DNA of 64,000 bases from Mimachlamys varia (GCA_947623455.1 OX392533.1:34950729-35014728); one strand, 5' to 3'; positions 20,490-33,830 are shown, counted from the stretch's first letter. Translations and numbers: made by a program. Notes: generated by a model from the sequence alone, not told the origin.

Positions 20490-22235
20490 AGAACGATTAC
20501 CATGTAACCGACGGGAAATAACCCTTTCCATATATAATGATGGTCAGTATTATTGTAAGAAAACTCTAATTTATTGTCCTGCTCTGTCTGTCTGTTTGTA
20601 ATTAACACTCCCTCTATCTGAAATTTACTGATAGTTGATAACTTGTTTTAAGTACCTCTTATTTACTACTTGTAAGTAACATTCTCTACATGTAGCTCCC
20701 TGTAAGTAACGCTCGCATACGGTTTCTCATGTTACTCAGTAGCCATAAAAACACGTACTATTTTGTAACAGTCATGATCTGAAATCACGGTCACAATACA
20801 AGTACATTTACAGGTCGTATAGCAATACGAACTCATTACGTCATTGCGTTATGTCACAAACCTTCATTTAAATGTCTGAATTACTACAAGCTGTTTTTAA
20901 AAAATTATAGTGTATGTCACAAAACTCCTAGCGAAGTATAACTTAAGCTATACCAGAGGTTATATATCTTCTAAGTATCATAACCCTCCTCTGTCAGCAT
21001 GTAACGCTTTGGTCACTCTTAGTCCGGTCTGCCCTCCCGGTCAAGCTCGTTCTGACTTTCTTTTCCAAAACCCTCACCCCATGTGTATAAGAATGCAATG
21101 TGCATAACAAAAGTGTATCATGTTCCCCACCTGATATCTATAACTACCAGTCCGTATTACTAGTCTGTACATGTGATAATTATCCAATTTTACCACTTCT
21201 CTGTTAAGAGCTGAGAGATACGCGGATGTTACGTGGCCACTCAGTTGATGGTCCCTGTGCTAATTTACATATGTTATCAATGCGATTTCTGTTCCGAGTT
21301 GACTTTTTTAATTATTCTTCTTCCTTGTCGTCAACATGTTGTCTATACCATGCATACCTTACTTTGTTTCCCTAAACATCCTTTCTTTCCTTGTAATTCA
21401 CTGTGTATATTAAGTATATTATTGTCTCTACCTGTAAGTCATTGTCACATTGCCAGTAAACTATCTCACATGTTACAAACACATGGATTGCATTTCAAAT
21501 TTGGAAATCAAATGTTAAGGACAACACTTAAACAAGTAAGGTTCGGGTTTACATAACGATGTGCTATTGGTTTCTATAAAACGTAATTAAAATATTTCGA
21601 CAGGTGTCCATGCAGTGTCAATTCTTATGAGCCCGTACAGGTGTTATTTTTATGAGCTATTTCAGATGACGAATCATTTGTGTTATGTTAAATAATATGA
21701 GAACATGTCGAAGGTTCTCACTTGTTTTGCAATGTCATGGAAAAGAAGCTGTCCACATATCTTGTTTTTAAATGACGTACACAAGAAGCTATGCCGTGAG
21801 TATAAATATTTCCATAGACAAACAAATCTTCCAATCTCTCGTATGAAAACTGAACTGGAATTGAGGGAAATTTTCCCTTACTTCATCAAACTTTTCCGCT
21901 GTTCGAATACTGCTTATTTGTTTTTGTCTTGATGAATGGTTGTATGTGGCATTTGTTTACACACTGAAGTGTGTCTTGTAAAGTGTTAATTGGAAATCTA
22001 AACGTTGACGTTAAATGTCAGAGATACAAGCACAAAGCAGGGCCAGTATGATGATTATCTTCGAATATAAAGAGAATACCGGTACCCTTACCACTTTGTT
22101 TTGTTATGAAGTTGACAGTGGTCATTTTGAACCACGATTAAATCTTGTTTTCGTCGTTTTCATTGTGGTACATGATATATTCAACCAACGTGTTTGTTAT
22201 AATTAATTTGAATTTGTGAAGTTTTTCCTGCTCTA
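20490..22235. other. Intergenic, no gene seen
   Basis: Open stretches of up to 107 codons (21233-21556) show no motif, no conserved repeat counterpart and no splice context. Confidence 0.4.
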
Positions 22236-22239
22236 AACT

Positions 22240-22806
22240 TACGTATTGACGTAATGTAAAAATAACCATAACTTCCTCCTAGAGGTCATAGAGGTGGGCC
22301 AAAAGGGGTCAAATTGGCAAACAAAAACACGATCTTCTTAAGACCCAGATATGCTAGAATAAAACCAATCTTCATAGACAGGTTATTATTAGGTGCTTTA
22401 TCAGAATTAAGACTTTTTGTACCTATCAATCTTGTCCTGGGTCAACTGGGGAGGGGGGTAAAAGTTACTATAGTTTTTTATTTGTTTTCCGATGGATGCA
22501 ATTCAACATTAAAATCATTTTATTAATGCAGTTTGATAATACGAAATTCAAGACACGGAATTATCCCGAAGACCTGAGGGGTGGTGTCAAAAGCAGTCAA
22601 ACTAGAAATGAATCAAATATCTTCTGATGTAAACTTGCTAGGAGCCAATAATTCTTTATTAATGGAATTGTCGAAATTGTAAATTTCCTTATACTTTAAT
22701 CAAACTAATGCTTTTCATTTCTCAAAGATACAATTAATACTATCGTATCAGTAAATAATACATCTTTTTTTATGTGGGCGGCAAGGCCCGTTAGGCCTAT
22801 TGTTGT
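22240..22806 (+). mobile_element. Degenerate Helentron-like element (relative of 16602-17374)
   Basis: Shares the stretches GTGGGCCAAAAGGGGTCAAA, GGAGGGGGGTAAAAGTTACT and a terminal AAGGCCCGTTAGGCCTATTG hairpin (about 22783-22802). The 5' hairpin is not recognisable. Confidence 0.55.
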
Positions 22807-22809
22807 ACA

Positions 22810-24205
22810 AGAAACTTAAAGTTGTAGCAAAGTAACCGCCCAACCCCCGAAGATATAACACCGGACATAACTTGTCTAGTCCTTGTCTCCACCAAATCAA
22901 AACTTTAAGTGGGAAATACATATCTAGGACAGCAACAGCAGGAAACGATGGTCGTAAAGAGGCTAGGAAATGAGTCACAGTAACTGTATAAAAATTACAT
23001 CAGGTCATTGTGTTGGGCACTCTATATGACTCTGACTAGGTATGCTGCGCTATTGGGGAGACATTGAATTATTGGGAAAACCAGAACAAGGATTTCCTTG
23101 ACAATTGGCAGATACCCAAAGTCCTTATGTCACGTGCATATATTGAGGTCTCGCATGAATGACCTGTGGAATGGGGATAGTTTATTTAGAGTTGATAAAA
23201 ATCGATAATTCGCTAAAATATCAAATTGTGTTGTTGTATGTAGATAGATATAGTTTCTATTGAATAATGTCTGACTAGCTGTACTCAGAGTACAAAGTAC
23301 ACAGACAGGGTATTAATGGCACGACATGGTAGTTAAACATCAGTGTAGAAACGAAACGTGACGCGCGTACGAGGTAAGTGTTTGAATAATATATATCATT
23401 TACATGTTACTAGTTCAGGGTATTTCAATTGATTTATTATCATACCTCTAATAGGTATGCTACCTTATAGACTGTTATCAGTAAGTGAAAAGAAATATTT
23501 TATTTACAGCCTACACGTTTCTTCTCTAGACTACCTCCATTGAAATTCTTTAAGCAAAATTTTCAAATCAAATTTTAGTATTTATTCAAAATATTTAGTA
23601 CTTTATACTAAATTGTTCGTGGAAAATTCGGCTGCTGCATTTTATCACCATCTTGTGAAAGGACAAATCTGATAATGTAATATTGTTGCATTAATTTTTA
23701 TCACCAATGGTGATAGTCCAACCACATGTTTGATCGTTATGGCTATCAAGCTGTTATCTCATTCACATGGAGTGAAGTCTAGTACCGCCTAAAACATCAA
23801 CCTATCTATCACGACCATCTGTCCACTCATACCGTCTCTTTGTTACGACACCTTGTCCCATAGTTGTCAAACAATTTGTTGGTACATTATTTGTTAATAA
23901 TAATTTGTTAGATGTTGGTCTGATTCTGAGAAAGGATTACACAATTAAATAGCCGAATAGTCTGACATGAAATAACCCCTTAGGTAGCTGGGTCCATGTT
24001 TACTAAGATTATACATTCGAGTAGCAGGTTAACAGGTGAACAGCGCGAGCTGTTTATGTTACGTCTGCACGCGACATCAACGAAACAATAATGGAGTGAT
24101 ACATAATGGCAGACGGTATTGTTTTGAAATACTATATTTGTGAGATAGAAAGTTTACGGATTAGACACGCAAATACATCAGATATGTCACCAAGGAACAC
24201 GTGTT
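22810..24205. other. Intergenic, no feature seen
   Basis: No gene or repeat recognised. A donor-like AG|GTAAGTG near 23370 cannot be tied to an exon. Confidence 0.4.
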
Positions 24206-24209
24206 TACA

Positions 24210-24593
24210 CAATAAACGTAACTTTTCGGCAACACCTGAAGCGAAAATCAAGCCTAATGACTTTTTTTATTATTATAGATTTAGTTAAGATTAACTGATA
24301 TCGGCAATATTCAAGACGAATTCTTACGCGATAATCGATACGGCAGCAGTTGAAACTCGGTATTTGTAAACACGCGTCCATTTGAACCGTCTTCTAACCT
24401 CGGCTTGTTAATGAAGTGGGCCCCACCTGAATTATTTTCAATTCTTTGAATTTTTCTGTCAAGAGTTTCTTGTAAGTTACTGCTCAGGTTTACTTCGTTT
24501 TAGGCTTATTTTTTCATGGTTATCAACTTGATTTTTTTCAGAATTTTTCAGAATCACGAAAATTTCCTGAAGTTACGTATATTGGGCCTTTAA
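24210..24593 (+). mobile_element. TTAA-flanked MITE, copy 5 (left end decayed)
   Basis: The body and right end (GTTACGTATATTGGGCCT-TTAA) are intact. The left end is reduced to AATAAACGTAACTTTTCGGC. Confidence 0.75.
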
Positions 24594-24656
24594 TGCTTCC
24601 TCTGCATGGATATTGATATTTTTATTTAACATAGCTTTTGGTGAACATTTATTATT

Positions 24657-24985
24657 TGATAACCATACAAAAATAAGCCAAAAAACGAAGTAAACCTCAG
24701 CGGTAACTAACTAGAAACTCTTGACAAAAAATCGGAAGTATTGAACCTAATTCAGGTTGGTCCCACTTCAACAACAAGCCGAAGATAGAAGACAGTTCGA
24801 AATGGACGCGTGTTTACAAATACAAGTACCGTGTTTCAACTGCTGCTGTACCGGTAAACGCATAGGAATTCATCTTGAATACTGCTTTTATCAGTTAATC
24901 TTAACTAAAGCTATAAATATGATAAGTTATTAGACTGTATTTTCGCTTCAAGTTTTGCCGAAAGTTACGTATATTAGGCTTTTAA
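24657..24985 (-). mobile_element. TTAA-flanked MITE, copy 6 (truncated)
   Basis: Minus orientation; begins inside the element at TTGATAACCATACAAAAATA and ends at a drifted ATATTAGGCT-TTTAA. With copy 5 it forms an inverted pair 63 bp apart. Confidence 0.75.
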
Positions 24986-25605
24986 CCAAACACTTTTAAA
25001 CAAAATGAAGTATACCACTACATTTATTCGCAAGGCAGGTGTTTTAACACGTTGATCCCAAAATTTGCATTTAAATTTTACCAAACAAATACCCGGGCAA
25101 GTCCACTTTTAATATACAGGGTGTATGCGATTAAACCTAGCTCTGCACTTTTAAATTGGGACGTAGAGGTCAAATGTCGACATATCTATTTATGGAGAAA
25201 ATAATGCACCTTCGGTCACCTTATTTGCTTGTTATAAAAAAGCGTTTCATATTCGAACTCCCTGGATATATTTGTTAATATAATACATTACTGTTTTAAC
25301 ATACAAAATGTAAGTGAGTAATTGTTTAGACTTGATTATACTATAAACATGATAGTTTTTTATCAACGTGGGTTATAACGTCCGTATGACACACTACGGA
25401 ACAATCAGTACTCTTCATGACAAGTACCTAATTTATAGGATATTGATTTGTGACATACGAGTCTTTATTCAATAATGTGACATTTTAATATGTTGTCCCA
25501 CGTGTCTGATATGGCAAAAATTGTAATGCATGCTGTCTAACTGAAGTACGAAGTCAACTGTAGTTTTTTGAGAACACTTCAGATATCCTACCACGATAAA
25601 AGTGA

Positions 25606-26044
25606 GGTTGCTCTAAATATCAGAATTTTCGTGATCGATGTCGACTGATGACAAACAAACTAACAACACAGGGATTCGAGAGATGCAGGTTGATCAGAAC
25701 TATGGGCAAGTTTTATGGTCGCCATCTTTTTCTCATTGAGAAATATTCTGTATCTTTAAGTGATATGAAGATGGACGTTTTTGAGTATGCTCATTTGCGT
25801 GTTTACTTGTTGTGATTGACAATGATACTCGGTTCTCATTTTGAGAACTTGGTGTTTACCTGGATGTGACAAAGATTTACATGGCGGGTGTCGTCGATGA
25901 AGCAGAAGACGCTTACTCTTCCGGAACACCTGGTCTTACTCTCTTGTACTTTTGCAAGAGTCTCCATGTGAATCTTGCCCCTGGTTTAATCGATTTTGAG
26001 TCTGGATTATGATAATGTTAACGCTTCGGTATTCTCTTATTTAT
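25606..26044 (+). mobile_element. Retroelement 3' end: RT C-terminus plus conserved tail
   Basis: 5'-truncated copy of the RT family best preserved at 62586-63324 (minus). Codons for GFERCRLIRTMGKFYGRH and SLSDMKTDVFEYAH are readable. A noncoding tail of about 220 nt follows (TTACATGGCGGGTGTCGTCG ... ACGCTTCGGTATTCTCTTAT) and defines the 3' terminus. Confidence 0.75.
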
Positions 26045-26204
26045 TTTGATTGCATCTCAGGCGATAGTAGGACGGAACGGCTATATGGTGCACTTTTATT
26101 AACTGTTTGGCTCTAGTGAATCATATTCTAAATTTTAAAGGTACTATTCCCGTGTGTGTGTCTTGTACAATCATTGGATACAAATACAGTAAAATGTGTA
26201 TGAA

Positions 26205-26470
26205 ATATGCCTCTTTGTCTCGTTGAGCAATATTCTGTATTGTTTAGTGATATGAAGATGGAAGTTTTTGAGTATGCTCATTAGTGTGTTAACTTGTTCT
26301 GATTGACATTGATACTCAATTCTCGTTTTGAGAGCTTGATGTTTTCTTGGATGTGACACAGATTTACAGACGCTTACTCTTCCAAAACTCCTATTTTGCC
26401 TCTAGTTTAATCGATTTTGAGTTTGGATTATGGTTTTGTTGACGCTTTGGTATTCTCTGATTTATATATA
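26205..26470 (+). mobile_element. Retroelement 3' end, shorter copy
   Basis: Starts in the ILLFS-type C-terminal codons (ATTCTGTATTGTTTAGTGAT) and ends GCTTTGGTATTCTCTGATTT; part of the tail is deleted. Confidence 0.65.
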
Positions 26471-26689
26471 ATGGCGATGCATGAATATAGTGTTTCTTAA
26501 AACTCAAATTGCAAATTATGCGATCTCGATATCTCAATTATTGGTTTCATTCTGGAATCCAATATGTATATATTGTTATACAGAAGATTTAAAAAAACAG
26601 GCTATTTATTTCCCTGGAGGTAAAACGAAGAGTTGTACCTGTTGCGGTCATAGCATGATTATTAAGAGGCGACTAGCACTCACATCTTA

Positions 26690-26840
26690 CTCGGTTATTC
26701 TTCCGGCACACCTGGTCTTATGCTCTTGTACTTCTGCAAGGGTCTCCATGTAAATCTTTCCTTTGTTCCTATTTTGCCCCTGGTTTAATCGATTTGAAGT
26801 TTGGATTATGATTTTATGATTTTTCTAATGTATTATCGCA
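26690..26840 (+). mobile_element. Retroelement tail fragment
   Basis: Only the tail segment is present (CACCTGGTCTTATGCTCTTG to TTAATCGATTTGAAGTTTGG). Confidence 0.55.
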
Positions 26841-26929
26841 TACACCGGGAAGCCGTCCTTAAATGACTTTTATACTAGGACAGAAAATAAAATCTGACCA
26901 AATATGAAAAATTATTTAAATTGACACAA

Positions 26930-28215
26930 ACACTTTAAACGACTCCTCACTCAACTGTTTGGCTATGAAGAGATGTTAATCTTAGTTATCAGTGGTCAAG
27001 CTATATAACGTGTCAAACGATAGCCGATGGATGCTATTTTTAAGGGTGTTATCAATAAGTTTAATTAAATGATACATGTAATACATTCCCAAGGAATTTC
27101 GCAAGATACTAATTTAGTTTATGGTCTGACTTGAGGTCAAAGTTAACAGCTACACTAATATAAGTTAACTTCAGTTCTGTATACATGTACACCTGTTTCG
27201 GAAATCAGTTTACGTACCAACCAGGTAAGTATGTGAAAAATACTTTATGACAAATATATCATTCTTTAAATGATGTGTAATTACACATGCAGGCACACGT
27301 TTAATTTATTGTTTGTAATCTTGAATCATAATTTAAACCGGTTGGGACATCCTGACCCTGATTTGAGCTTGTAACACGAGTGGAAACACCTCTGGCTAGT
27401 AACTCGCCTATTGACCCTGAAACGCTTGCGGCTCACCAGATCGACTACCCCACTGTATCGACACTGGTAATTTTCACTTTATACACCTATCGGTATCACC
27501 GTGAATTGGCTAGGTCTACTAATGCGATTTATCGCGATGATCCCAAAATGATCGATAAACATAGACTCTGGTTTATGTGTACCTATGCTAATGGAATTTG
27601 TAACTAACTAGCTTACATTTTACTTCATTGAAGACAAACCGTTATCCTAATCGAAAGATAGAATTAACATTTTAATTAGTCGAGACTATATTTTGAACAG
27701 ATAATTTAAAGGTGAATCATGTTTAATGATATGAGAATATTGTATTTACCTATTACAGATTACATTGTACATGTTTAGTATCCCATCCATCGTGTAGTAT
27801 TCCAAACGAAATACAGTGCAAGATAAATTGCTATTGATCATGTTTACAGTGCGTGGCCAAATTAACAAAACGGTGTAATCTACATGACGTACTCATATTT
27901 CAAGCCCGAGCTTCCTCTGGCCTTGACACCAGACCCCTACATTATGATAGAAAGACACCGGGAATCTTTTCACAAAAAGTCTGAAAAATGAAAAAAATTA
28001 CGTTAAGAATCCAACCTGACCTCAGCACACATAACACTATTACCAGGAACAGTAGGGAAACAGTATTTTTAATATGTAAATTCAATTGCGTGTGAACTAA
28101 AAATAGATACAATGAATAGCTGTGATCGACACCGTAGAGCTACACGTGTCTGTTCTATTTACGCAGTAATCAATATTTGTCATGACTCAACATTGGCCTA
28201 GCACACTGACCCACT
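26930..28215 (+). repeat. Segmental duplication, copy A
   Basis: Three blocks recur in the same order at 30.65-33.1 kb. The first is the stretch around 26950-27290 with AAATCAGTTTAC...CAACCAG|GTAAGT. The second is 27340-27570 (GGCTAGTAACTCGCCT). The third is 28075-28215 (CACGTGTCTGTTCTATTTAC). The middle block looks exon-like in places but differs from its copy by indels that shift the frame, so I do not call it a gene. Confidence 0.7.
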
Positions 28216-28342
28216 GCCGTACAGACATACCAGTCCAGTACACACCCATTGATATGGCTAGTACGTTATACTATAGTGACATGGTTCGCATGTGCCTGTG
28301 TTTCGTTGTGGATAAGAACAATCAATTTCCTTCCCCCTATAC

Positions 28343-28690
28343 ACAGGCACTTGTGGCCAGGCGAATAAACATCTTTATATATATAATATAGCGAAATATG
28401 AATAATTAGAAAAAATGTATATAAAAAAAAAATCCAATTTTCTTTTAATGTTATTAATCATCTAAAACCATAATTAAAATAATTGCCACATTTCAGCTTG
28501 TTACGTTAAGCGGTTAAATTTCACAAAAAATCGACTACCAGACACTTTTTCCGTGGTTTTAGATGATTAATTACATAAAAAGAAAACTGGAAAATTTTGT
28601 TTTTAAATTATATATATATTTTTTAATCATTCATTTTTCGCTATATAATATATTTAAAGATGGTTATTCTCCTGGCCACAAGTGCCTGTG
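28343..28690. mobile_element. Foldback MITE with CACAGGCACTTGTGGCCAGG ends
   Basis: The left arm (28343-28472) and right arm (28553-28690) are inverse copies across almost their whole length, including CATCTAAAACCAT against GTGGTTTTAGATG. The loop is about 80 bp. A half copy lies at 9950-10330. Confidence 0.82.
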
Positions 28691-29182
28691 CCCCTATACA
28701 CTTTTTTTTGTAAACAATAACATTTCAGGTTTATACTGCACCTCACGCTTGACACTTTCATAATACATAAACTATGTGTATGTATCTCCAGAACAAACCA
28801 TGCTAAAATGAAAGTCAGCGTTAACACATTTAATCTCTGAATGGAGAAGCAAGCAATGTGTTTGAAACTCTTATTGTAGAATAGCATTGTTTACCACCTG
28901 GGATTTAATGACACAAACTGTATGGTCAGCGTTTTGATTGAAGGAAAATTCAACGCTTTACAAACCACGCATACACCTAGCAAATACTAAGGAAAATAAC
29001 GTCCTCGTCCTAATTGAACCTATATAACCTTGCCCTCCCGTCATCATAGATGTATTTAGTCACATTAAAGCTTACTCATAATGTATTGGCCCTTCATGTA
29101 CAATGTAGGGCGTGGGAATTTGTACCTGCTCTCCTTAGTGAATGATTCGTAAGCGGCAACTATATTTGCAAGTTTACTGGGG

Positions 29183-29590
29183 AAAAAATCAGAGAATACC
29201 AAAGCGGCAAAAAAGGAACAAAGGAAATATTTTCAAGGTTACTTTCGTAAAAGTACAAGATAATAAGACTAGGTGTTCCGGAAGAGTAAGCGTCTTCTGC
29301 TTCATCGATGGTACGTGCCATGTAAATCTTTGTCACATTTAAGTAAACATCATGTTCTCAAAATGAGAACGGAGTATCATTGTCAATCACTACAAGTAAA
29401 CACACTAATGAGTATACTCAAAAACGTCCATCTTCATATCACCTGAAAATACAGAATATGAGACAAAGATGGCGAACATAAAACTTGCCCATAGTTCTGA
29501 TCAACCGGCATCTCTCGAATCCTTGTGTTGGTAATTTGTTTGTCAGCAGTCGACTTCGATCACGAAAATCACGATATTTTCAAACAAATA
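29183..29590 (-). mobile_element. Retroelement 3' end, minus strand copy
   Basis: The tail (GGCACGTACCATCGATG region) and RT C-terminal codons (QGFERCRLIRTMGKF-like) are readable on the minus strand, with frameshifts. The terminus is GGTATTCTCTGATTT at 29183. Confidence 0.7.
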
Positions 29591-29814
29591 GCATACACCA
29601 GGGACCGCCGTCCTTTAATGATTTTAGTTGTTAATCAGGCGTAAAACAAAATTAAAACCAAACCAATTACTTTAAATGACATAAAAGGATTACCATTACA
29701 AATGTTTGAGTCAATTTTTCCAGCCCAAAGTTGTTATTAAATGGGTCTATATTATCAAAACCACTATTCATCTCCAGCACACACGCACACATAAACATAC
29801 ATATGGAGACATTA

Positions 29815-30010
29815 GCCAGGTGATTTAGGACATGTAGTTAGCGCCTGATAAGTCACTAGCTCCCGTGAACTCCTCAGAATTGTATCTGATAGAACTGTAT
29901 TAGTCAATTGTATTGATTGTATAGTAAGTGTATACCTGTACTGTAAAGCGCTTTAGAGGGGCTTATGCTAGCTAGATAGAGTGCTATATCAAATGTTGTA
30001 TATTTATTTA
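29815..30010 (+). repeat. Possible V-SINE 3' portion
   Basis: CTGTAAAGCGCTTTAGAGG followed by ATAGAGTGCTATATCAAATG and a T/A-rich tail resembles the 3' end of V-type SINEs. No tRNA-like head is recognised. Confidence 0.4.
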
Positions 30011-30390
30011 TTATATCTAAAATAACATATCAATTCAACATGAAATTCATGTACTCAACAAACTTGCACAGTTTCTAAATTTTCAGTGTACAGTCTTAAA
30101 CAATTGTACATTGTGGGGATAACACATCAAGAAATACCAACTAGGTGTCCCTTTTTAAATATGGAGTGATATCTGGTCAAAAAGGCCTCCTGTCTGTAAC
30201 AGTCACACACTTATTTAAAAAACGACAATGTCTATAACGACAATATGGTTATAGTGGTCACCTGTCTATAATAACAACCTGTCAAAAGTGACAACCTGTC
30301 TCTAACGACAGCATGATTCTATTTGTTATATGTCTATACCAGGTAACATCATTGTTCTTTAAGTTCTATAACGTACATATACGTAAGATA

Positions 30391-30457
30391 ACAGCAAAAA
30401 ATATCGAGAAAAAAATACCTTATTAATGAGGTATGTTTTCTCGATATTTTTCGCTGT
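30391..30457. repeat. Near-perfect hairpin
   Basis: ACAGC-AAAAAATATCGAGAAA pairs with TTTCTCGATATTTTT-CGCTGT; arms of about 30 bp around TTATTAATGA. Confidence 0.75.
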
Positions 30458-30649
30458 AAACATACTATCTCCAATCAAACTGTCTTTCTATAAAGGTTTT
30501 TAGTATTGTCCCGCACTGATAGTCTTTACTATAGGCTTTGCCATCAGCGATAAGGTGAAATTATCCTTTCCCGTTAAAAAAAATGTGCAAAAGGGAAGGA
30601 AAATAAGGTTATAAATATAAATAGACTACTGCTAACAATGTGATTGTAA

Positions 30650-33075
30650 ATAACTCCATTGTTTGACTATGTAGAGATAGTTAGCTTAGTCATCAGGAAA
30701 GACGTCTATCTCACAGGGCCCTCAAAAAGCCCCTTGGAGGTTTTTACATAAAATATATGATCATTGGTAGCTGATGTATGCTATTTATAACGGTATTTTC
30801 AAATACATGTAGCATTATTATGTAGTGCATTCCTGAGGTAAGATGATGATTTTAAAATATATTCTGACAGGAGGGCAAAGTTCCTCATATACTGATATAA
30901 TTTAACTACAGTATACGTACAACCGTTTTGGAAAGCAATGCCAGGTAAGTATTGGAAAGGTATTTTATGACAAATATATCATTTAAATGATTTGTGTTGA
31001 CACAATCAAACTATGTTAATTTGATTTTTGATGTTACAAATTATGTAGAAATCGTTTTGGTATGTAGGAAATCATGTTCATGGAAGAAATGTATTTGATG
31101 CATTGGATTAAGACTAACAAGAATGATAGTTCCTTTGTTTCTGTAGGCAAAAAACAAAAGTAATTATTAAAAGGCAATGCAAAGGTATTTAAAAAATCAC
31201 AAGGCAATTCAGTCAGTTATTAAAACATTTATGAAAATTAACGTATTACAACATTTAACATGGTAGATTATCAGCTACTGGTACAAGTTAACTACAGTTA
31301 TGTTCATACGTAGAACTGTTTCGTAAATCAGTTTACATTCCAACCAGGTAAGTTAGTATGGGAAAAGTACTTTATGACAAATATATCATTCTTTAAATGA
31401 TTTGTGTTGACACAGTCACACTAACACGTTAAAAGTATTGTATATAAACTAGTCGTTCTTATCCTGATTTAAGCTCGATACATGGTGAGTGGAAAACTAC
31501 TGGCTAGTAACTCGCCTTTTGGCCTTGAAGCACCTGCGACTCGCCAGTCCGACTACCCCAGTTTTGTTGAACGTATCGACTGGAAATTTTCACTTTATAC
31601 ACCTATCGGGTTAACGGTGAACTGCCATAACCTACCATGACGCTTTGTCGCGATGATCACATAATGATAGATACATCTAAACTCTGCTTAAGGGATATTG
31701 ACAGTACAGATAGAAATTTAGTCGGGATTGAGAAACATTTTTTTCAAACAAGCAATTAACTGGACTGAATGCTTTCATATTTTACCTTTATTTCTAACAA
31801 AACATGAAAGAATCGTGTTTGAATTCGGCATACGATCATAATTATTATGGAAACAACCAAAACGTGACTTTTGATGGACGGTCGATATGAGTGGAATTCA
31901 TCGTAAAATATAATATTATATACGCAAATAAAAATAAACACTTCAATAAATGCTGTATGGTTTCATTTATTTAGTACTGTGGCTATTTGTATTTACAGAG
32001 ATCGTGGGATAAATCTTGCAGGAAACATACCATAATCCAAATCTAGGAGGTGAGGTGACAAGGCATTCTGTATGTGTACTGCACTGCACGAGCAAATCTA
32101 TACACACAGGACCTAGCTACCTATTGACTCGTGTAGTAATGACTTGTGGTTCAGTATATGTACTGCCACCTCACATGTTGGTTGTTTCAAAGTTATTTTT
32201 ATTGACAGTGGAAAACAACATGGTTCTTTTAGGTAGTCCTAGGAGGACGAAACAGCCTGTATGATGCAGTTTAATTCAATTTTTCGGCATACTGTATCTA
32301 TAACTAAATTTAAGAGGTGCAGCATATGTGTGTGTTATGTCATCGTGAAATACGGAAAAATGAAAGCATTCAGTGCAGTAAACTGCTTGCTTGAAAAGTA
32401 TGCTTCACAACCTTCCCGGATGGTAAAGTCTTAGATAATCTGTGTACACATCATTAAAACGGTTAATTCAGGATGAAATGTGTTTCTATCGATAGGGTAG
32501 TTTACACTTTTAAAGAAGTATCATTTTAATAAGTTGAGGTTATAGAGTGAATAGATATTTTGAATATGAGTCATGGATAATGATATGCAGCTTTCATATT
32601 TATCAATATACATGTTTTACATACTTAAGGTCCAATGGGCATATCTTATATACACTTCTGTATATTATTTTAATATTGCATTTGTTAAATAAATATTGCA
32701 AAAATTGTACAAATTCTAACATTTCGTATACAAATTCACAAAGTTGCAGAAGGCTTGTGACGTAAATGACGTTCTGTAATATTTCTAGCCACCAAAGTTC
32801 CTGACAAGAGGTTCCTTTATAATAATAACTTATTATGTAGATAGAAAGGAAGTGACATTCAAAACCCCCTTCTCTGTCCTACACTCCTGAACCGACACCG
32901 CCCCTCACATAGTTATGACTAATTGTGATTTCATATTATCTAAAAATAGAAACAATGAAGAGTTGTTATAGATATCGTAGACCTGCACGTGTCTGTTCTA
33001 TTTGCACAGTAATCAATTTTCTATTTGACGCATCAACCATATGGCAAGATTGTTCCACTGACACACTGGCGATAT
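30650..33075 (+). repeat. Segmental duplication, copies B and C
   Basis: Block 1 of copy A recurs twice (30650-31010, with CCAG|GTAAGT at 30944, and 31250-31430, with CCAG|GTAAGT at 31347). Block 2 recurs at 31460-31690 (GGCTAGTAACTCGCC). Block 3 recurs at 32930-33075 (GCACGTGTCTGTTCTATTTG). The order is the same as in 26930-28215. Confidence 0.7.
32232..32352 (+). repeat. Hammerhead repeat, 3' half
   Basis: Begins at GTCCTAGGAGGACGAAACAG, so stem II and the second core strand are kept but the CUGANGA strand is missing. It continues to GTGTGTGTTATGTCATC. Stem III here is ACAG-C-CTGT, with one loop nucleotide. Cannot cleave alone. Confidence 0.75.
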
Positions 33076-33182
33076 AAGTGCTACTTAATAAAGGAGTACA
33101 CTTTGTCATTATGTATATATATTAAGTTGTGAATAGGTTATGTCCCACACTCAATGATCTTTACAGTTCACTAGGACACGGC

Positions 33183-33400
33183 TCCTCTGACGGTGTAGTT
33201 CAAGCTAACGGAAAGTTTGAACTATGGAAGCCGTGACGATGTAGTTCAGGCTAACGGAAAGTTTAAACTATGGAAGCCGTGACGATGTAGTTCAGGCTAA
33301 CGGAAAGTTTGAGCTATGGAAGCCGTGACGATGTAGTTCAGGCTAACGGAAAGTTTGAGCTATGGAAGCCGTGACGATGTAGTTTAGGTTAACGGAAATT
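33183..33400 (+). repeat. 46-bp tandem repeat, block 1
   Basis: The unit GAAGCCGTGACGATGTAGTT plus CAGGCTAACGGAAAGTTTGA repeats every 46 bp (for example at 33227 and 33273); about 4.7 units. Confidence 0.9.
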
Positions 33401-33830
33401 ATGTTCTAATTCACCAGTTCAAACGAACATAAATTATTTATCAAATAAAACTCAACACACTGTGTTCAGTATACCGCTTACTGCAGCTGACGCCATTTAC
33501 TGGGCACTCATTTTCACAAACAAACAAACACACAAGAAAAAACACAACATTGTCCGTAAATCACATGCGATACCGTCGTAAGGTTCTTTCAAGTCCCGAC
33601 CTCACCACCACATCCTTGCCCGGCTTACAAACCTGCAACAGGGAAAACAAAACAAGAACAACTTCTCTTTTCTCTTTTCAACATATATTTTGTGGGCGGG
33701 CGGGGGACAACTCACCTGTAAAACAGGTAAAGCACGTGCGCCTCGCGCCACGTTACCCGATATGCTCAATGCCCTAACCCCGAAGGTGACCCTCACTGTA
33801 AACACAGTGTAAAACGTAACATTGATAAAT
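33400..33830. other. Insertion inside the 46-bp array
   Basis: About 430 bp unrelated to the array. It carries ACACTGTGTTCAG near its left side (about 33458) and the inverse CTGTAAACACAGTGT near its right (about 33796), possibly the ends of a small element. The overlapping open stretches inside have no motif. Confidence 0.5.

Noticed and set aside
21233..21556. 107-codon open frame
   Set aside because: Composition is that of random A+T-rich sequence; no motif, no relative in the window, no splice context.
27340..27607. Possible duplicated exon with LASNSP...DYP in two places (27.4 and 31.5 kb)
   Set aside because: The two copies differ by frame-shifting indels and mostly non-synonymous changes, so coding function is not supported.
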